A stretch of DNA of 64,000 nucleotides from Sphingomonas quercus (GCF_018863195.1 NZ_JAHKRT010000002.1:1-64000); one strand, 5' to 3'; counted from the stretch's first letter, positions 9,022 through 18,909 are shown. Made by a program: numbers and translations. The notes: generated by a model not told the origin, from the letters alone.

Positions 9022-10142
9022 TCCGCGGCCTGGGCCGCGGCATCGTTCTCCGCCTCAATCTCGGCGGCGCGCGCCTCGACCAGCCTGACGATGTGGTCGA
9101 GCATGTCGGCGTCCTGCACGGTATGATCGGTGACGCCCTTGAGATAGACCATGTGCTTGCCGTTGCCGCCGCCGGTCAGCCCGATATCGGTCTCGCGCGC
9201 CTCGCCCGGCCCGTTGACCACGCAGCCCAGCACGGAAAGCGACAGCGGCGTGCGGATATGCTGCAGCCGCGCCTCCAGCGTCTCGACGGTGCGGATCACG
9301 TCGAAGCCCTGCCGCGCGCAGGACGGGCAGGATACGACGCGCACGCCGCGATTGCGGATGCCGAGCGCCTTGAGGATCTCGAAGCCGACGCGCACCTCCT
9401 CCTCCGGCTCGGCGGACAGCGACACGCGGATGGTGTCGCCGATGCCGTACCAGAGCAGCGAGCCGAGCCCGATCGAGGACTTCACCGTGCCGCCGATCAA
9501 CCCGCCCGCCTCGGTGATGCCGAGATGCAGCGGGCAATCGACCGCCTCGGCCAGCTGCTGGTAGGCGGCGACGGCAAGGAACACGTCCGACGCCTTCACG
9601 GCGACCTTGTATTCGCGGAAATCGGCGTCCTCGAGCAGCTTGATATGGTCGAGCGCGCTTTCCACCAGCGCCTCGGGGCAGGGCTCGCCATATTTCTCCA
9701 GCAGGTCCTTTTCGAGACTGCCGGCGTTGACGCCGATGCGGATCGAACAGCCATTGGCCTTGGCGGCGTTGACCACCTCGCGCACGCGCGCTTCCGAGCC
9801 GATATTGCCGGGGTTGATGCGCAGGCAGGCCGCGCCCGCGTCAGCCGCCTCCAGCGCGCGCTTGTAATGAAAATGGATGTCGGCCACGATCGGCACGCGC
9901 GAGGCACGCACGATCTGCCTGAGCGCCGCCGTCGATTCCTCGTCCGGGCAGGAGACGCGGATGATGTCGACGCCCGCATCCTCGCAGCGGCGAATCTGGT
10001 CGATCGTCGCCGTCACGTCGGGGGTGGGCGTGTTGGTCATGGTCTGCACCGTCACCGGGGCATCGCCGCCGACGGGGACATTGCCGACCATGATCTGGCG
10101 GGATTGGCGGCGCATGATATCGCGCCAGGGACGGATCGACAT
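9018..10142 (-). CDS. ispG: 4-hydroxy-3-methylbut-2-en-1-yl diphosphate synthase
   Basis: A 374-residue iron-sulfur enzyme of the non-mevalonate isoprenoid pathway, converting MEcPP to HMBPP. The N-terminal TIM barrel contains '[12 protein letters not shown]' and '[10 protein letters not shown]'. The C-terminal [4Fe-4S] domain keeps its three cysteines and glutamate ('SCPSCARQG', then '[11 protein letters not shown]'). I chose the ATG at 10142 because a GGAG site sits 6 nt upstream; an in-frame start at 10166 lacks one. It heads a four-gene minus-strand run. Confidence 0.95.
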   Translation of the reverse strand: MSIRPWRDIMRRQSRQIMVGNVPVGGDAPVTVQTMTNTPTPDVTATIDQIRRCEDAGVDIIRVSCPDEESTAALRQIVRASRVPIVADIHFHYKRALEAADAGAACLRINPGNIGSEARVREVVNAAKANGCSIRIGVNAGSLEKDLLEKYGEPCPEALVESALDHIKLLEDADFREYKVAVKASDVFLAVAAYQQLAEAVDCPLHLGITEAGGLIGGTVKSSIGLGSLLWYGIGDTIRVSLSAEPEEEVRVGFEILKALGIRNRGVRVVSCPSCARQGFDVIRTVETLEARLQHIRTPLSLSVLGCVVNGPGEARETDIGLTGGGNGKHMVYLKGVTDHTVQDADMLDHIVRLVEARAAEIEAENDAAAQAAE

Positions 10143-10241
10143 GAAACGCTCCGGTAACTGCGTCATGCCCTATAGCCGATCGCCGGCCGAGGCCAAACAC
10201 AGGAGGTGGCAATTCCTCCCATCACCGTTAAAGGCGCGCCG

Positions 10242-11156
10242 GTGACCTGGAGGCTCCTCATCCATGGCGGCGCGGGCGCGATGCGCCGCGATCGCCTGAC
10301 GCCCGCCGAGGATGCCGGCGCGAGGGCTGGCCTGTCGACGGCGCTGGCGGCGGGCAAGGCCGTGCTGGCCGGCGGCGGCGGCGCGCTCGACGCGGTCGAG
10401 GCGGCGGTGCGCGTGCTGGAGGACGATCCCCATTTCAACGCCGGGCGCGGCTCGGTCTTCACCTGGGACGGGGGAAACGAGATGGATGCGGCGGTGATGG
10501 CCGGCGCCGATCGCGCCGCCGGTGCCGTCACCGGCGTCACCGCCACGCGCAATCCCGTCAGCCTCGCCCGCGCCGTGCTCGACAATAGCGAGCATGTGCT
10601 GCTGTCGGGCGCGGGTGCCGACGAGTTCTCCCTCGCCCAGGGACTGGAGCAGGCAGGCGCGGAGTGGTTCGCGATTGCCGAGCGGCGCCGCCAGCTCGAC
10701 GAGCTGAAGGCCGGCGCCGGCTTCGACAGCGGCATGAAATATGGCACGGTCGGCGCTGTCGCTTGCGATGCCGCCGGCCATGTCGCGGCCGCCACCTCGA
10801 CCGGCGGGCTCACCGCCAAGCGCTGGGGCCGGATCGGTGATTCGCCGCTGATCGGCGCCGGCACCTGGGCGGACGATCGCGCCGGCGCCATCTCCTGCAC
10901 CGGCGCCGGGGAGTATTTCATCCGCGCCTGCGCCGCCCATGAAATCGCGGCGCGGATGCGCCTCGCCGGCCTTGCGCCCGAGGCGGCGGCCGAGACCGTG
11001 CTGGCCGAGATCAGGGCGATGGGCGGCACCGGCGGGGTCATCGTCGCCGCCCCGGACGGCCGCCACGCCTGGCGCTTCACCACGCCCGCCATGTACCGCG
11101 GCGTCGCCGGTGCCGACCTTCCGACACTGGTCGCGATCTACGGAGACGAAGCCTGA
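10242..11156 (+). CDS. Isoaspartyl peptidase / L-asparaginase (Ntn hydrolase)
   Basis: About 304 residues of the plant-type asparaginase family, made as a precursor that cleaves itself before a threonine. The nucleophile lies in 'KYGTVGAVACD' (Thr169 from this start). The N-terminal 'LLIHGGAGAM' and the substrate loop 'FNAGRGSVFTWDGGNEMDA' are characteristic. It removes isoaspartyl dipeptides or asparagine. I chose the GTG at 10242 (AAAGG 7 nt upstream; N-terminus MTWRLLIHGGAG as in relatives). A GTG at 10206 would add 12 residues but overlaps its own AGGAGG. It overlaps the nuclease gene as TGATG. Confidence 0.9.
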   Translation: MTWRLLIHGGAGAMRRDRLTPAEDAGARAGLSTALAAGKAVLAGGGGALDAVEAAVRVLEDDPHFNAGRGSVFTWDGGNEMDAAVMAGADRAAGAVTGVTATRNPVSLARAVLDNSEHVLLSGAGADEFSLAQGLEQAGAEWFAIAERRRQLDELKAGAGFDSGMKYGTVGAVACDAAGHVAAATSTGGLTAKRWGRIGDSPLIGAGTWADDRAGAISCTGAGEYFIRACAAHEIAARMRLAGLAPEAAAETVLAEIRAMGGTGGVIVAAPDGRHAWRFTTPAMYRGVAGADLPTLVAIYGDEA

Positions 11157-12064
11157 TGCGCCGCCTGGCCGCCGCCCTTGTCGCCGCGCTGGTGGCGGTG
11201 ATGCCCGCGCCGGCCCTCGCCTGGTGGGAATATGGGCACGAGATGGTGGCCGCGGTGGCGATGCGCTCGGTCACGCCGCGCACCCGCGCCGCGATCCGCG
11301 ATTTGCTGCGCCACCAGGGGCTGATGCGCACGCCGACCTGCCCGGCGCGGACGCTGGAGGAGGCGAGCGTGTGGGCCGACTGCATCAAGCCGTTGGGCGA
11401 CCGCTTCAGCTACATCTATTCCTGGCATTATGAGAATGTCGACGTGTGCAAACCGTTCGACCTCACGACGCCATGCGCCGACGGCAATTGCGTGTCGTCG
11501 CAGATCGAGCGGGCGGCGCGCATGCTCCATGATCCGCGCCTGCCGCTGCGCGACCGGGTCGAGGCGCTGCTGCTGCTCACCCATTTCATGGGCGACATTT
11601 CCCAACCGATGCACGCCGGCGATCGCGGTGATCGTGGCGGCAACGACCTGGCCGCCGATTACGGCCTGATCGGCGGGCGCACCAATCTCCATTCCATCTG
11701 GGACGGGCTGCTGCCCGAACGGGCGCTGTCCACCCCGCCGGCCGCGCCGGACGGTCTGCTGGCCGGCCTCGGCGCGGAGGAGAGGGCCCGGCTCCAGGCC
11801 GGCAGTGTCGAGGATTGGGCGCGCGACGGCTGGCAGGTCGCCCATGATCTCGCCTACGCGCCGCTGCTTTCCGGCGATGCCTGCGCGCTCGTGCCGCAAG
11901 GCATGCGGCCGCGCCTCAGCCAGGAGCAGATCGCGGCGCTCGTTCCGGCGGTGCGCAGGCAGGTGGAGAAAGGCGGTCTCAGGCTGGCGCGCCTGCTCGA
12001 CGAGGCGCTCGGCGGCACCGCACCCGCCCCGGGCTCGCCATTGCTCCCCAAGCCGCGAGGCTAG
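11156..12064 (+). CDS. Secreted S1/P1-type nuclease
   Basis: A 302-residue zinc-dependent single-strand nuclease/3'-nucleotidase. A signal peptide (residues 1-22, cleavage after ALA) exposes a Trp as first mature residue, required in this family because its backbone binds zinc. Further ligand segments are visible: 'WEYGHEMV', 'EEASVWADCI', 'HYENVDVC', 'THFMGDISQPMHAGDRGDRGG' and 'LHSIWD'. The product acts in the periplasm or outside the cell, probably in nucleic-acid scavenging. It overlaps the upstream isoaspartyl peptidase by one base. Confidence 0.92.
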   Translation: MRRLAAALVAALVAVMPAPALAWWEYGHEMVAAVAMRSVTPRTRAAIRDLLRHQGLMRTPTCPARTLEEASVWADCIKPLGDRFSYIYSWHYENVDVCKPFDLTTPCADGNCVSSQIERAARMLHDPRLPLRDRVEALLLLTHFMGDISQPMHAGDRGDRGGNDLAADYGLIGGRTNLHSIWDGLLPERALSTPPAAPDGLLAGLGAEERARLQAGSVEDWARDGWQVAHDLAYAPLLSGDACALVPQGMRPRLSQEQIAALVPAVRRQVEKGGLRLARLLDEALGGTAPAPGSPLLPKPRG

Positions 12065-12076
12065 GGCCGGTCGCCC

Positions 12077-12190
12077 TCACCCGACCGCCACCGCCAGCCG
12101 CCACGCGTGCGCCACCTCGCATGTGATCGGCATTCCGGTTCCGTAGCGATAGCGCTTCGGGGCGAACCAGTAGCGGCGCGCGTCATCCAC
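12077..12190 (-). CDS. Possible small protein (37 aa) just past the pal terminator
   Basis: GTG at 12190 preceded by GGGAG with 6 nt spacing, reading 37 codons to a TGA at 12077. The peptide contains 'RRYWFAPKRYRYGTG', which resembles the YWFxPKRYGYG motif I recall from small hypothetical membrane proteins of proteobacteria. However, the hydrophobic WQGW part expected afterwards is missing. It begins 12 nt after the U-tract of the pal terminator, so expression would need read-through or an unseen promoter. It may be a genuine small gene or a decayed remnant. The rest of 12065-12201 shows nothing. Confidence 0.35.
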   Translation of the reverse strand: MDDARRYWFAPKRYRYGTGMPITCEVAHAWRLAVAVG

Positions 12191-12201
12191 GGCGCGCTCC
12201 C

Positions 12202-12243
12202 AAAAAGAACGGGCCGCAATTCTATCCGAATTGCGACCCGTTT
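12202..12243 (-). terminator. Rho-independent terminator of pal
   Basis: On the minus strand a 15-bp stem (arms 12208-12222 and 12228-12242; AACGGGTCGCAATTC pairing with GAATTGCGGCCCGTT, one G-T/T-G-type mismatch) with a 5-nt loop is followed by CTTTTTG. It lies 27 nt beyond the pal stop codon and ends the tol-pal transcription unit. Confidence 0.85.
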
Positions 12244-12269
12244 CCAGTCCGATGCCCTGGGGCTCCGGC

Positions 12270-12800
12270 TTATTCCGGCACCACCGTCACGGCGCGACGG
12301 TTCTGCTGCCAGGCCGCCTCGTCGGAGCCGAGCGCGGTCGGGCGCTCCTTGCCGTAGCTGATCGTCGACAGGCGACCGGCGTCGATGCCCTTGCCGACCA
12401 GGTAATTCTTGGCGGCATTGGCGCGGCGATCGCCGAGGGCGAGGTTATACTCGCGCGTGCCGCGCTCGTCGCAATGGCCCTCGATCGTTGCGCGGACGTT
12501 CGGATATTTGGCGAGCCACTGCGCCTGCGCGTCGAGCGTCGCGCGCGCGTCCGAATCGAGATCCTGCGAGTCGAGCGCGAAGTAGACGCGGTCGCTGCCG
12601 GCCTGCGCAATGAACTCCGCGCGGCTGCCGGGGCGCGGGCCGTTCTGCGCGGTGGGCGGCGGCGGCGGCGGCGGCGTCGGAGCGGGCTCGGCGGCCGGGC
12701 TCGGCGGCGGCGGCGGCAGCTCCGGCGGCGCCTTCTTCGCGCAACCGGCAACGGCGATGAGCGCGGCTATAGCCAGTAGTCTGGCCGGGGTGCTGGGCAT
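12270..12800 (-). CDS. pal: Peptidoglycan-associated lipoprotein Pal
   Basis: A 176-residue outer-membrane lipoprotein. The signal peptide ends in the lipobox 'VAGC'. A polyproline/alanine linker (about 25-55) precedes the OmpA-C-like domain. Pal-typical elements are 'VYFALDSQDLDSDA', 'IEGHCDERGTREYN' (peptidoglycan-binding Asp and Arg) and 'ALGDRRANAAKNYLV'. Pal tethers the outer membrane to peptidoglycan and works with TolB during constriction at division. It is separated from tolB by 102 nt and followed by a strong terminator; cpoB (ybgF) does not follow it here. Confidence 0.95.
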   Translation of the reverse strand: MPSTPARLLAIAALIAVAGCAKKAPPELPPPPPSPAAEPAPTPPPPPPPTAQNGPRPGSRAEFIAQAGSDRVYFALDSQDLDSDARATLDAQAQWLAKYPNVRATIEGHCDERGTREYNLALGDRRANAAKNYLVGKGIDAGRLSTISYGKERPTALGSDEAAWQQNRRAVTVVPE

Positions 12801-12872
12801 AGTCGATCCTCTTCGTGGTTAGTCGGGATTTTACCACCCCCCGCCAGACGCGACACGCGGGAGGGTCGCCGT

Positions 12873-12890
12873 TTGACGCGGCTGCGTCAA
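12873..12890. repeat. Inverted repeat in the tolB-pal gap
   Basis: TTGACGC-GGCT-GCGTCAA, a perfect 7-bp inverted repeat with a 4-nt loop, lies 13 nt after the tolB stop and about 70 nt before the pal start. It could be a small hairpin limiting tolB transcription or a protein-binding site for a pal promoter. No clear -10 box is visible. Confidence 0.4.
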
Positions 12891-12902
12891 CCCGGCCTTG
12901 GT

Positions 12903-14234
12903 TCATGGCAGGATCGGGCCCCATGCGGGGTCCGATCCGTCGAGCGGGGTCGGGATCCGGCGCTCATTCACGCCGGTCAGATCGACCGACCAGAGATCAG
13001 CCTTGCCCGACCCTTGCGCGGAACGGAAGAACATGATGACGCGGCCGTTCGGGGACCAGCTCGGCCCCTCGTCCTGCCAGCTGTTGGTCAGCACCTTCTC
13101 GTTGCCGCCGCCCGGCGACATCGTGCCGATGCGGAAATTGCCGTCCATCTTGGTGAATGCGATCAGGTCCCCCTTGGGGCTCCACACCGGCGTGGCGTAG
13201 CGGCCACTGCCGAAACTGATGCGCTGCTGGTTCGATCCGTCGGCGTTCATGACGTAGATCTGCTGCCCGCCGGACCGGTCGCTCTCGAAGACGATCTTGC
13301 TGCCGTCCGGCGAATAGCTCGGCGCGGTGTCGATCGAGGGCGAGGTAGTCAGCCGTTCCGGCCGGCCGCCGCTCGCCGCGACGCGATAAATGTCGGTATT
13401 GTTGGCCACCGACATGGAAAAGACGATCCAGTGCCCGTCCGGCGAGAAGCGGGGCGCGAACGTCATGTTCGGCTGGTCGACGACGAGCCGCTGCCGGCCG
13501 GAGCCGACATCATAGACATAGACGCGCGGCCGGTCGTTCTGGAACGACATATAGACGATCGTCTGCTGGTTGGGCGCAAAGCGCGGCGTCAGGACGAGGC
13601 TCTGGCCGTTGGTCAGGAAGCGGTGGTTGGCGCCGTCCTGGTCCATGATGGCGAGCCGCTTGATGCGGTTGTTCTTCGGGCCCGTTTCCGAGACGTAGAC
13701 GACGCGGCTGTCGAAATAGGGGCCTTCGCCGGTCAGCCGCGCATAAACCTCGTCGGCGCATTTATGCGCGCCGCGGCGCCATTGCTCCGGCCGCAGCGTG
13801 AAGCCCTGCCGGGCGAGCTCGGTCTGGGCGAACACATCGTAGAGATAGCAGCCGACGAAGATCGTGCCGTCGCCATTGGCCTGGACGAACCCTTGCACCA
13901 GCGCCTGCGCGCCGGTGTTGGCCCAGGTCGGGTAATCCGGCGCATCCATCTGCGTCAGCGACACCGGCGGCGGGCTCGCCACCGGCCGGAACAGGCCGGA
14001 GCCCTTGAGATCGTCCGAAACGATCTTGGCGATCTGCCGGCCGAGCGCCGTCGTCTCGCCGGCCGGGGTCTGCATGGCGACGCGGGGCGGCATGTCCGGG
14101 ATCGCGATCGGCATCGGCTGGGAAATGCCCCCGCTCACGTCCACCCGAAGCTGCGCCGCGGCCGGCGCGGCGAGCGTGGCGAGCACGAGCAGGAGGAGGG
14201 ATTTAAGGCGCGGCATCGGCGTCTCCGGGTTCAT
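12903..14234 (-). CDS. tolB: Tol-Pal system beta-propeller protein TolB
   Basis: A 443-residue periplasmic protein. A signal peptide follows the ATG (cleavage near 'PAAAQ' at about residue 28). An N-terminal alpha/beta domain comes next, then a six-bladed propeller whose blades show repeated 'SPDG' turns ('FSPDGHWIVFSM', 'YSPDGSKIVFESD', 'WSPKGDLIAFT', 'WSPNGRVIMF'). TolB binds Pal and is controlled by TolA. The start overlaps the tolA stop as ATGA. I used the first ATG (14234) because of this overlap; a second at 14216 is possible. Confidence 0.95.
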   Translation of the reverse strand: MNPETPMPRLKSLLLLVLATLAAPAAAQLRVDVSGGISQPMPIAIPDMPPRVAMQTPAGETTALGRQIAKIVSDDLKGSGLFRPVASPPPVSLTQMDAPDYPTWANTGAQALVQGFVQANGDGTIFVGCYLYDVFAQTELARQGFTLRPEQWRRGAHKCADEVYARLTGEGPYFDSRVVYVSETGPKNNRIKRLAIMDQDGANHRFLTNGQSLVLTPRFAPNQQTIVYMSFQNDRPRVYVYDVGSGRQRLVVDQPNMTFAPRFSPDGHWIVFSMSVANNTDIYRVAASGGRPERLTTSPSIDTAPSYSPDGSKIVFESDRSGGQQIYVMNADGSNQQRISFGSGRYATPVWSPKGDLIAFTKMDGNFRIGTMSPGGGNEKVLTNSWQDEGPSWSPNGRVIMFFRSAQGSGKADLWSVDLTGVNERRIPTPLDGSDPAWGPILP

Positions 14235-15108
14235 CGTTCGAGCGTAGCGTCGAAGTTGAGCGGCTCGAGCAGCTTCCAGTAATCATAAAGGTCGGGCGGC
14301 AGCTTGAGCGGCGCCGCCTTGTAGACGGTGCGGATCGCGGCGTCGGCATGCTGGCGGGCGTAAGAACGGTTGCTGTCGTTGATGCCGTCCTGGCCGATCA
14401 CCTCGGGCCGGCCGGCGATAGAGCCATCCGGGTTGAGATGCACGCGCAGCGACGTGCGCAGCGCCCCGATCGGCCCGGACGGCGGCACCCAGTAGCGCGC
14501 CAGCTGCTCGCGGATCGCGGCCGCGAGCGAAGCTTGCGCCACGCCGCTCATCGGCGCGGGTGGGGTGTTGGCCTTGCCCTGCGCGGCCCCCAGCCCTTTC
14601 AGGAAATCCGGGCCGAGGCGCGCGCCCTTGGCCTTGTTCGTGTCGGCCGAGGCACTCTTGCCCTCGCTCGCCGCCTGGGTCTTGATGCTCTTCAGGAAAT
14701 CGGCGCCAAGCGGCTTGGGTGACGGCTTCGGCACCGGCTTCGCGGCGGGCGTCGGCTTGGCCGGCGCCGGCTTTTCCGCCTCGGGTTTGGGCTCCGGCTT
14801 CGGCGCCGGCTTGGGCGGCGCGGCCTGCGGCTCGGGCGGGCTCGGCGCGGGGGCGGCCGCCTCGGGCGGGGCGGCGGCCTCTTCCGGCTTGCCCTGCTCC
14901 GGCGCGACCGAGGGCGCGGCGGCCTCGTTCGACGCCTTCGGCGCGGCCGCGGTCAGGCCGACCTCGTCGACGAACATCACGTCGAGCGGCTGATTCTGCG
15001 ACGGCATCTTGTTGCGCGCGGCGAACAGCCCGAGCGAGAGCGCGGCGAACAGGGCGACATGCCCCGCCACCGACAGGCCCAGCCCGGTCCGTTCCGCGCG
15101 GTCCATGC

Positions 15109-15112
<4 letters not shown>
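14231..15112 (-). CDS. tolA: TolA-like cell envelope protein (TonB/TolA C-terminal domain)
   Basis: A 293-residue inner-membrane protein. One membrane anchor (about residues 11-32) is followed by a long Pro/Ala/Lys/Glu-rich linker (about 60-140) and a C-terminal TonB/TolA-like domain (about 190-290; 'IREQLARYWVPPSG', 'VHLNPDGSI'). The motif LGxDFLKxxx occurs twice in the linker. Position between tolR and tolB marks it as the TolA that energises TolB-Pal, although its proline-rich linker replaces the helical TolA domain II of enterobacteria. Starts overlap on both sides as ATGA. Confidence 0.88.
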
Positions 15113-15590
<478 letters not shown>

Positions 15591-15591
<1 letters not shown>

Positions 15592-16286
15592 TATTCGGCC
15601 TCCAGCTCGCGGCTCAGCGTGGCGTGGAAGGCATCGGCGAAGCGATGCAGCCGCGCCTCGAGCCGATTGAGGCCGTGGGTCAGGCGGTTATAGGCGATGA
15701 CCGCGGGAATCGCCGCGAACAGGCCGAGGGCGGTCGCGAACAGCGCCTCGGCGATGCCCGGTGCAACCACGGCGAGGCTCGAATTCTCCTGCGCGGCGAT
15801 ATCGGTGAAGGCGCGCATGATGCCCCATACGGTGCCGAACAGGCCGACGAACGGCGCCACCGCGCCGGTGGTGGCGAGGATGTTGAGCTTGTCCGACAGG
15901 CGATCCATCTCCGCGTCCGCGGCCGAGCCCATGATGCTGGCGAGCCGCGCGCGCGTGCCGGTGCGGTCCACCGCCGGCCCCTTGGTCGAGCGGCGCCATT
16001 CCTGCACGCCGGCCAGGAACACCCGCGCGCTCGGCAGCTCGGAGGCGCGATGCGCGGTATAATAGGTGTCGATATCCTCGGCCTTCCAGAAATCCTGCTC
16101 GAAGCGCTCATTGGCGCCGCCGAGGCGGCGCATGCGCAGAACGTGGCCGATGATGATCGACCACGTCCAGATGCTGGCGGCGAGCAGGCCGATCATCACC
16201 GTCTTCACCACGATGTCGGCTTGAAGGAAGAGGGCGACCGGCGATATGCTGGCACCGGCTGCGGCGGCGGCGGGCAGGACACTCAT
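15591..16286 (-). CDS. tolQ: TolQ, MotA/ExbB-type proton channel protein
   Basis: A 231-residue inner-membrane protein with three membrane helices (about 20-42, 130-155 and 170-195). The last two carry the MotA/ExbB signature ('GAVAPFVGLFGTVWGIMRAFTDIA' and 'VAPGIAEALFATALGLFAAIPAVIAYN'). With TolR it forms the proton channel that powers TolA. The ATG at 16286 overlaps the ybgC stop as ATGA, so the whole ybgC-tolB run is coupled. Confidence 0.95.
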
Positions 16287-16765
16287 GCGGGGCTCGATTC
16301 CTCCTGATGGTTAGACGCCCGGGCCAAATCATCGAAAATCCCGACCCATGGTTTTGGTTGCCTGCGCGGGCGGCCGTCCGGCGACAGGAAGGCGACCGTT
16401 ACGTCCGCGACGGCAATCTCCTCCCCATCGCGCCTGACTCTTTGATGAATGGCGCATGACGCGCCGCGCGAACGCAGCACGCGGCTTTCGATGACCAGCG
16501 CATCGCCGAGCCGCGCCGGGCGGACGAAACGCAGATCGACATGGGTGACGGCATAGACGCCTTCGCCGGCCTCATGCGCCGCGCGCTGGTCGATCCCCAC
16601 GCAGGCGAGCATGTCCGACCGCGCCCGTTCCATGAAGCGCAGGTAATTGGCGTGATAGACGACGCCGCCGACATCGGTGTCCTCGAAATAGACGCGCACC
16701 GCGAAATGATGCACGCCTCCGAGGAAGCCACCTTCATAGGGGCGGTCGAGAGGATGCCCGGCCAT
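16283..16765 (-). CDS. ybgC: Tol-Pal associated acyl-CoA thioesterase YbgC
   Basis: A 160-residue hotdog thioesterase. The 4-hydroxybenzoyl-CoA thioesterase signature 'VYFEDTDVGGVVYHANYLRF' contains the catalytic Asp. YbgC is the standard first gene of tol-pal clusters and has been linked to phospholipid metabolism at the inner membrane. I used the ATG at 16765; homologues suggest the core begins near 'HHFAVRVYFEDTD', so the first 15 or so residues are uncertain. It lies 47 nt downstream of ruvB on the same strand and may share its transcript. Confidence 0.92.
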   Translation of the reverse strand: MAGHPLDRPYEGGFLGGVHHFAVRVYFEDTDVGGVVYHANYLRFMERARSDMLACVGIDQRAAHEAGEGVYAVTHVDLRFVRPARLGDALVIESRVLRSRGASCAIHQRVRRDGEEIAVADVTVAFLSPDGRPRRQPKPWVGIFDDLARASNHQEESSPA

Positions 16766-16812
16766 GGCCCCGCTTTACTGGTCCGATTCGCAGGGTGGAA
16801 CCCCGGATATGA

Positions 16813-17835
16813 TCAATCGAACAGGCCGTCCTGACCGCCCCGCGGCGGGACGAGGCCGAGATGGGTCCACCCCCGCCCGTTCAGCACTCGCCCGCGCGCG
16901 GTCCGCGCCACCAGGCCGAGCTGGATGAGATAGGGCTCGATCACTTCCTCGATCGTGTCGCGCGGCTCGGACAGGCCGGCGGCGAGCGTCTCCACCCCCA
17001 CCGGCCCGCCGGCATAGATGTCGGCGATCATATGGAGATAGCGCCGGTCCATCGCGTCGAGACCGAGCGCGTCCACCTCCAGCCGGTTGAGCGCGGCGTC
17101 CGCCACCCGGGCGTCGACCGTCCCGGCGCCGGCGACATCGGCAAAGTCGCGGACCCGCCGGAGCAGCCGGCCGGCGATGCGCGGCGTGCCCCGCGCGCGC
17201 CGCGCGATCTCGGAAGCGCCGTCGGGCGCGATGCCGAGGCCGAGCAGCCCGGCGGCGCGCGTCACCACCCGCTCCAGCTCGTCCACGGTATAGAATTGCA
17301 GACGGATCGGGATGCCGAAGCGATCGCGCAGCGGCGTCGTCAGCAGGCCCTGCCGGGTCGTCGCGCCGACCAGCGTGAAGCGCGGCAGATCGATGCGCAC
17401 CGAGCGCGCCGACGGCCCCTCGCCGATCATCAGATCGAGCGCGCGATCCTCCATCGCCGGATAAAGCACCTCCTCGACCTGCGGACTGAGCCGGTGGATC
17501 TCGTCGATGAACAGCACGTCGCCATCCTCGAGATTGGTGAGGAGCGCCGCGAGATCGCCCGACTTGGCGATCACCGGGCCGGAGGTGGCGCGGAAGCCGA
17601 CGCCCATCTCCCGCGCGACGATCTGGGCGAGCGTCGTCTTGCCGAGGCCGGGAGGGCCGAAGAACAGCACATGGTCGAGCGCCTCGCCCCGCGCCTTGGC
17701 AGCGTGAAGGAACACGCGCAGATTCTCCCGCGCCGCCTTCTGCCCGACGAAGTCGTCGAGGGTGCGCGGGCGCAGCGCGGCGTCGACATCCTCGGGCGCG
17801 CGGGCGGGGCTGATAAGGCGGTCGGGGCTGGTCAC
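16813..17835 (-). CDS. ruvB: Holliday junction branch migration helicase RuvB
   Basis: A 340-residue AAA+ ATPase that drives branch migration with RuvA. Walker A is 'GPPGLGKTT', Walker B is 'LFIDEIH', and sensor/arginine-finger residues lie in '[18 protein letters not shown]'. The C-terminal winged-helix domain ends in '[13 protein letters not shown]'. I chose the GTG at 17835 (N-terminus [10 protein letters not shown]); the reading frame stays open far upstream, but that part lies antisense to the dehydrogenase gene. ruvB is separated from ruvCA by that opposite-strand gene and ynfA, so it probably has its own promoter in 17836-17895. Confidence 0.95.
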   Translation of the reverse strand: MTSPDRLISPARAPEDVDAALRPRTLDDFVGQKAARENLRVFLHAAKARGEALDHVLFFGPPGLGKTTLAQIVAREMGVGFRATSGPVIAKSGDLAALLTNLEDGDVLFIDEIHRLSPQVEEVLYPAMEDRALDLMIGEGPSARSVRIDLPRFTLVGATTRQGLLTTPLRDRFGIPIRLQFYTVDELERVVTRAAGLLGLGIAPDGASEIARRARGTPRIAGRLLRRVRDFADVAGAGTVDARVADAALNRLEVDALGLDAMDRRYLHMIADIYAGGPVGVETLAAGLSEPRDTIEEVIEPYLIQLGLVARTARGRVLNGRGWTHLGLVPPRGGQDGLFD

Positions 17836-17895
17836 GCGGCCGGGATAGCGCCCATGCGATGGACAGTCGATGCCGGGGATCGCTATTCCCGCCTC

Positions 17896-18831
17896 ATGAC
17901 CGAGACTCCATCCGCCAAGCCGCCCGTCCTCATGCTCATGCGCAACCCGTCGCCCTGGGCGCTGGACGATCTCGCCACGCGCTACACCCTGCTCAGCGAG
18001 CCGGCGCCCGGCATCGAGGTGGTGATCACCGGCGGCACCGAGGGCATCGACGCGGCCACCATCGACCGGCTGCCCGACCTCAAGCTGATCGCGGTCTGCG
18101 CCGTCGGCTATGACCAGACCGACGTCGCCCACGCCCATGCCCGTGGCGCCGAGGTGACCAATACGCCGGACGTGCTCACCGACGACGTCGCCGACCTCGC
18201 CATCGGTCTGATGATCGCCACCGCGCGGCGCATTCCGGCGATGGACCGCTATGTCCGCGGCGGCCGCTGGGTGCGCGACGGCGCGGCGCCGCTCGCCACC
18301 CGCTTCAGCGGCCGGCGCATCGGCATTCTCGGCCTCGGGCGCATCGGGCGCGCCATCGCCTGGCGCGCCGTGCCCTTCGCCCTCGAGATCGCCTATCACG
18401 CCCGTTCCGAGCGGCGGGACGTGCCGTGGCGCTATGAGGCCGACCCGGTGGCGCTGGCCGCCTCCGTCGATGTGCTGGTGGTGGCGACGGCGGGGGGCGC
18501 CGGCACCGCCGGGCTGGTCGACCGCGCCGTGCTCGACGCGCTGGGGCCTGACGGCATGCTGATCAACATCGCGCGCGGCTCGGTGGTCGATGAGGCGGCG
18601 CTGGTCGCGGCGCTGGCCGAGGGCCGGCTGGGCAGCGCCGGCCTCGACGTGTTCGCGGACGAGCCCAATGTGCCGCAAGCGCTGCTGGCGATGGAGAATG
18701 TCGTGCTCATGCCGCACATGGGCAGCGCCACCCGCCAGACACGCGCCGCCATGGCCCAGCTCGTCATCGACAATGTCGACGCGTTCTTCGCCGGCAGGCC
18801 GCTGCTGACGCCGGTGCCGCGCGGCAATTAG
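17896..18831 (+). CDS. D-2-hydroxyacid dehydrogenase (glyoxylate/hydroxypyruvate reductase type)
   Basis: A 311-residue NAD(P)-dependent enzyme that reduces 2-keto acids to D-2-hydroxy acids. The Rossmann motif reads '[16 protein letters not shown]'. The catalytic triad is visible as the Arg in '[15 protein letters not shown]', the Glu in '[10 protein letters not shown]' and the His in 'LMPHMGSAT'. The ATG at 17896 gives a normal family length. The gene stands alone on the plus strand between ruvB and ynfA, divergent from ruvB across 60 nt. The exact substrate cannot be fixed from sequence. Confidence 0.9.
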   Translation: MTETPSAKPPVLMLMRNPSPWALDDLATRYTLLSEPAPGIEVVITGGTEGIDAATIDRLPDLKLIAVCAVGYDQTDVAHAHARGAEVTNTPDVLTDDVADLAIGLMIATARRIPAMDRYVRGGRWVRDGAAPLATRFSGRRIGILGLGRIGRAIAWRAVPFALEIAYHARSERRDVPWRYEADPVALAASVDVLVVATAGGAGTAGLVDRAVLDALGPDGMLINIARGSVVDEAALVAALAEGRLGSAGLDVFADEPNVPQALLAMENVVLMPHMGSATRQTRAAMAQLVIDNVDAFFAGRPLLTPVPRGN

Positions 18832-18909
18832 GGGTCGATATTCCCCGTCATCCCGAACCCGTTTCAGCAGCTGCCGAGCCGCTCATCCCCCTCATTCCGG
18901 GCTGGCCGG

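Noticed and set aside
16861-17895. Long open frame on the plus strand continuing upstream of the D-2-hydroxyacid dehydrogenase
   Set aside because: It is the mirror of ruvB; its Arg/His/Ala-rich translation matches no family, and the dehydrogenase has a normal start at 17896.
18840-18909. REP-like palindromic element ('CGTCATCCCGAACCCG')
   Set aside because: Only one half of such an element can be seen and no complementary arm follows; too degenerate to list as a repeat.
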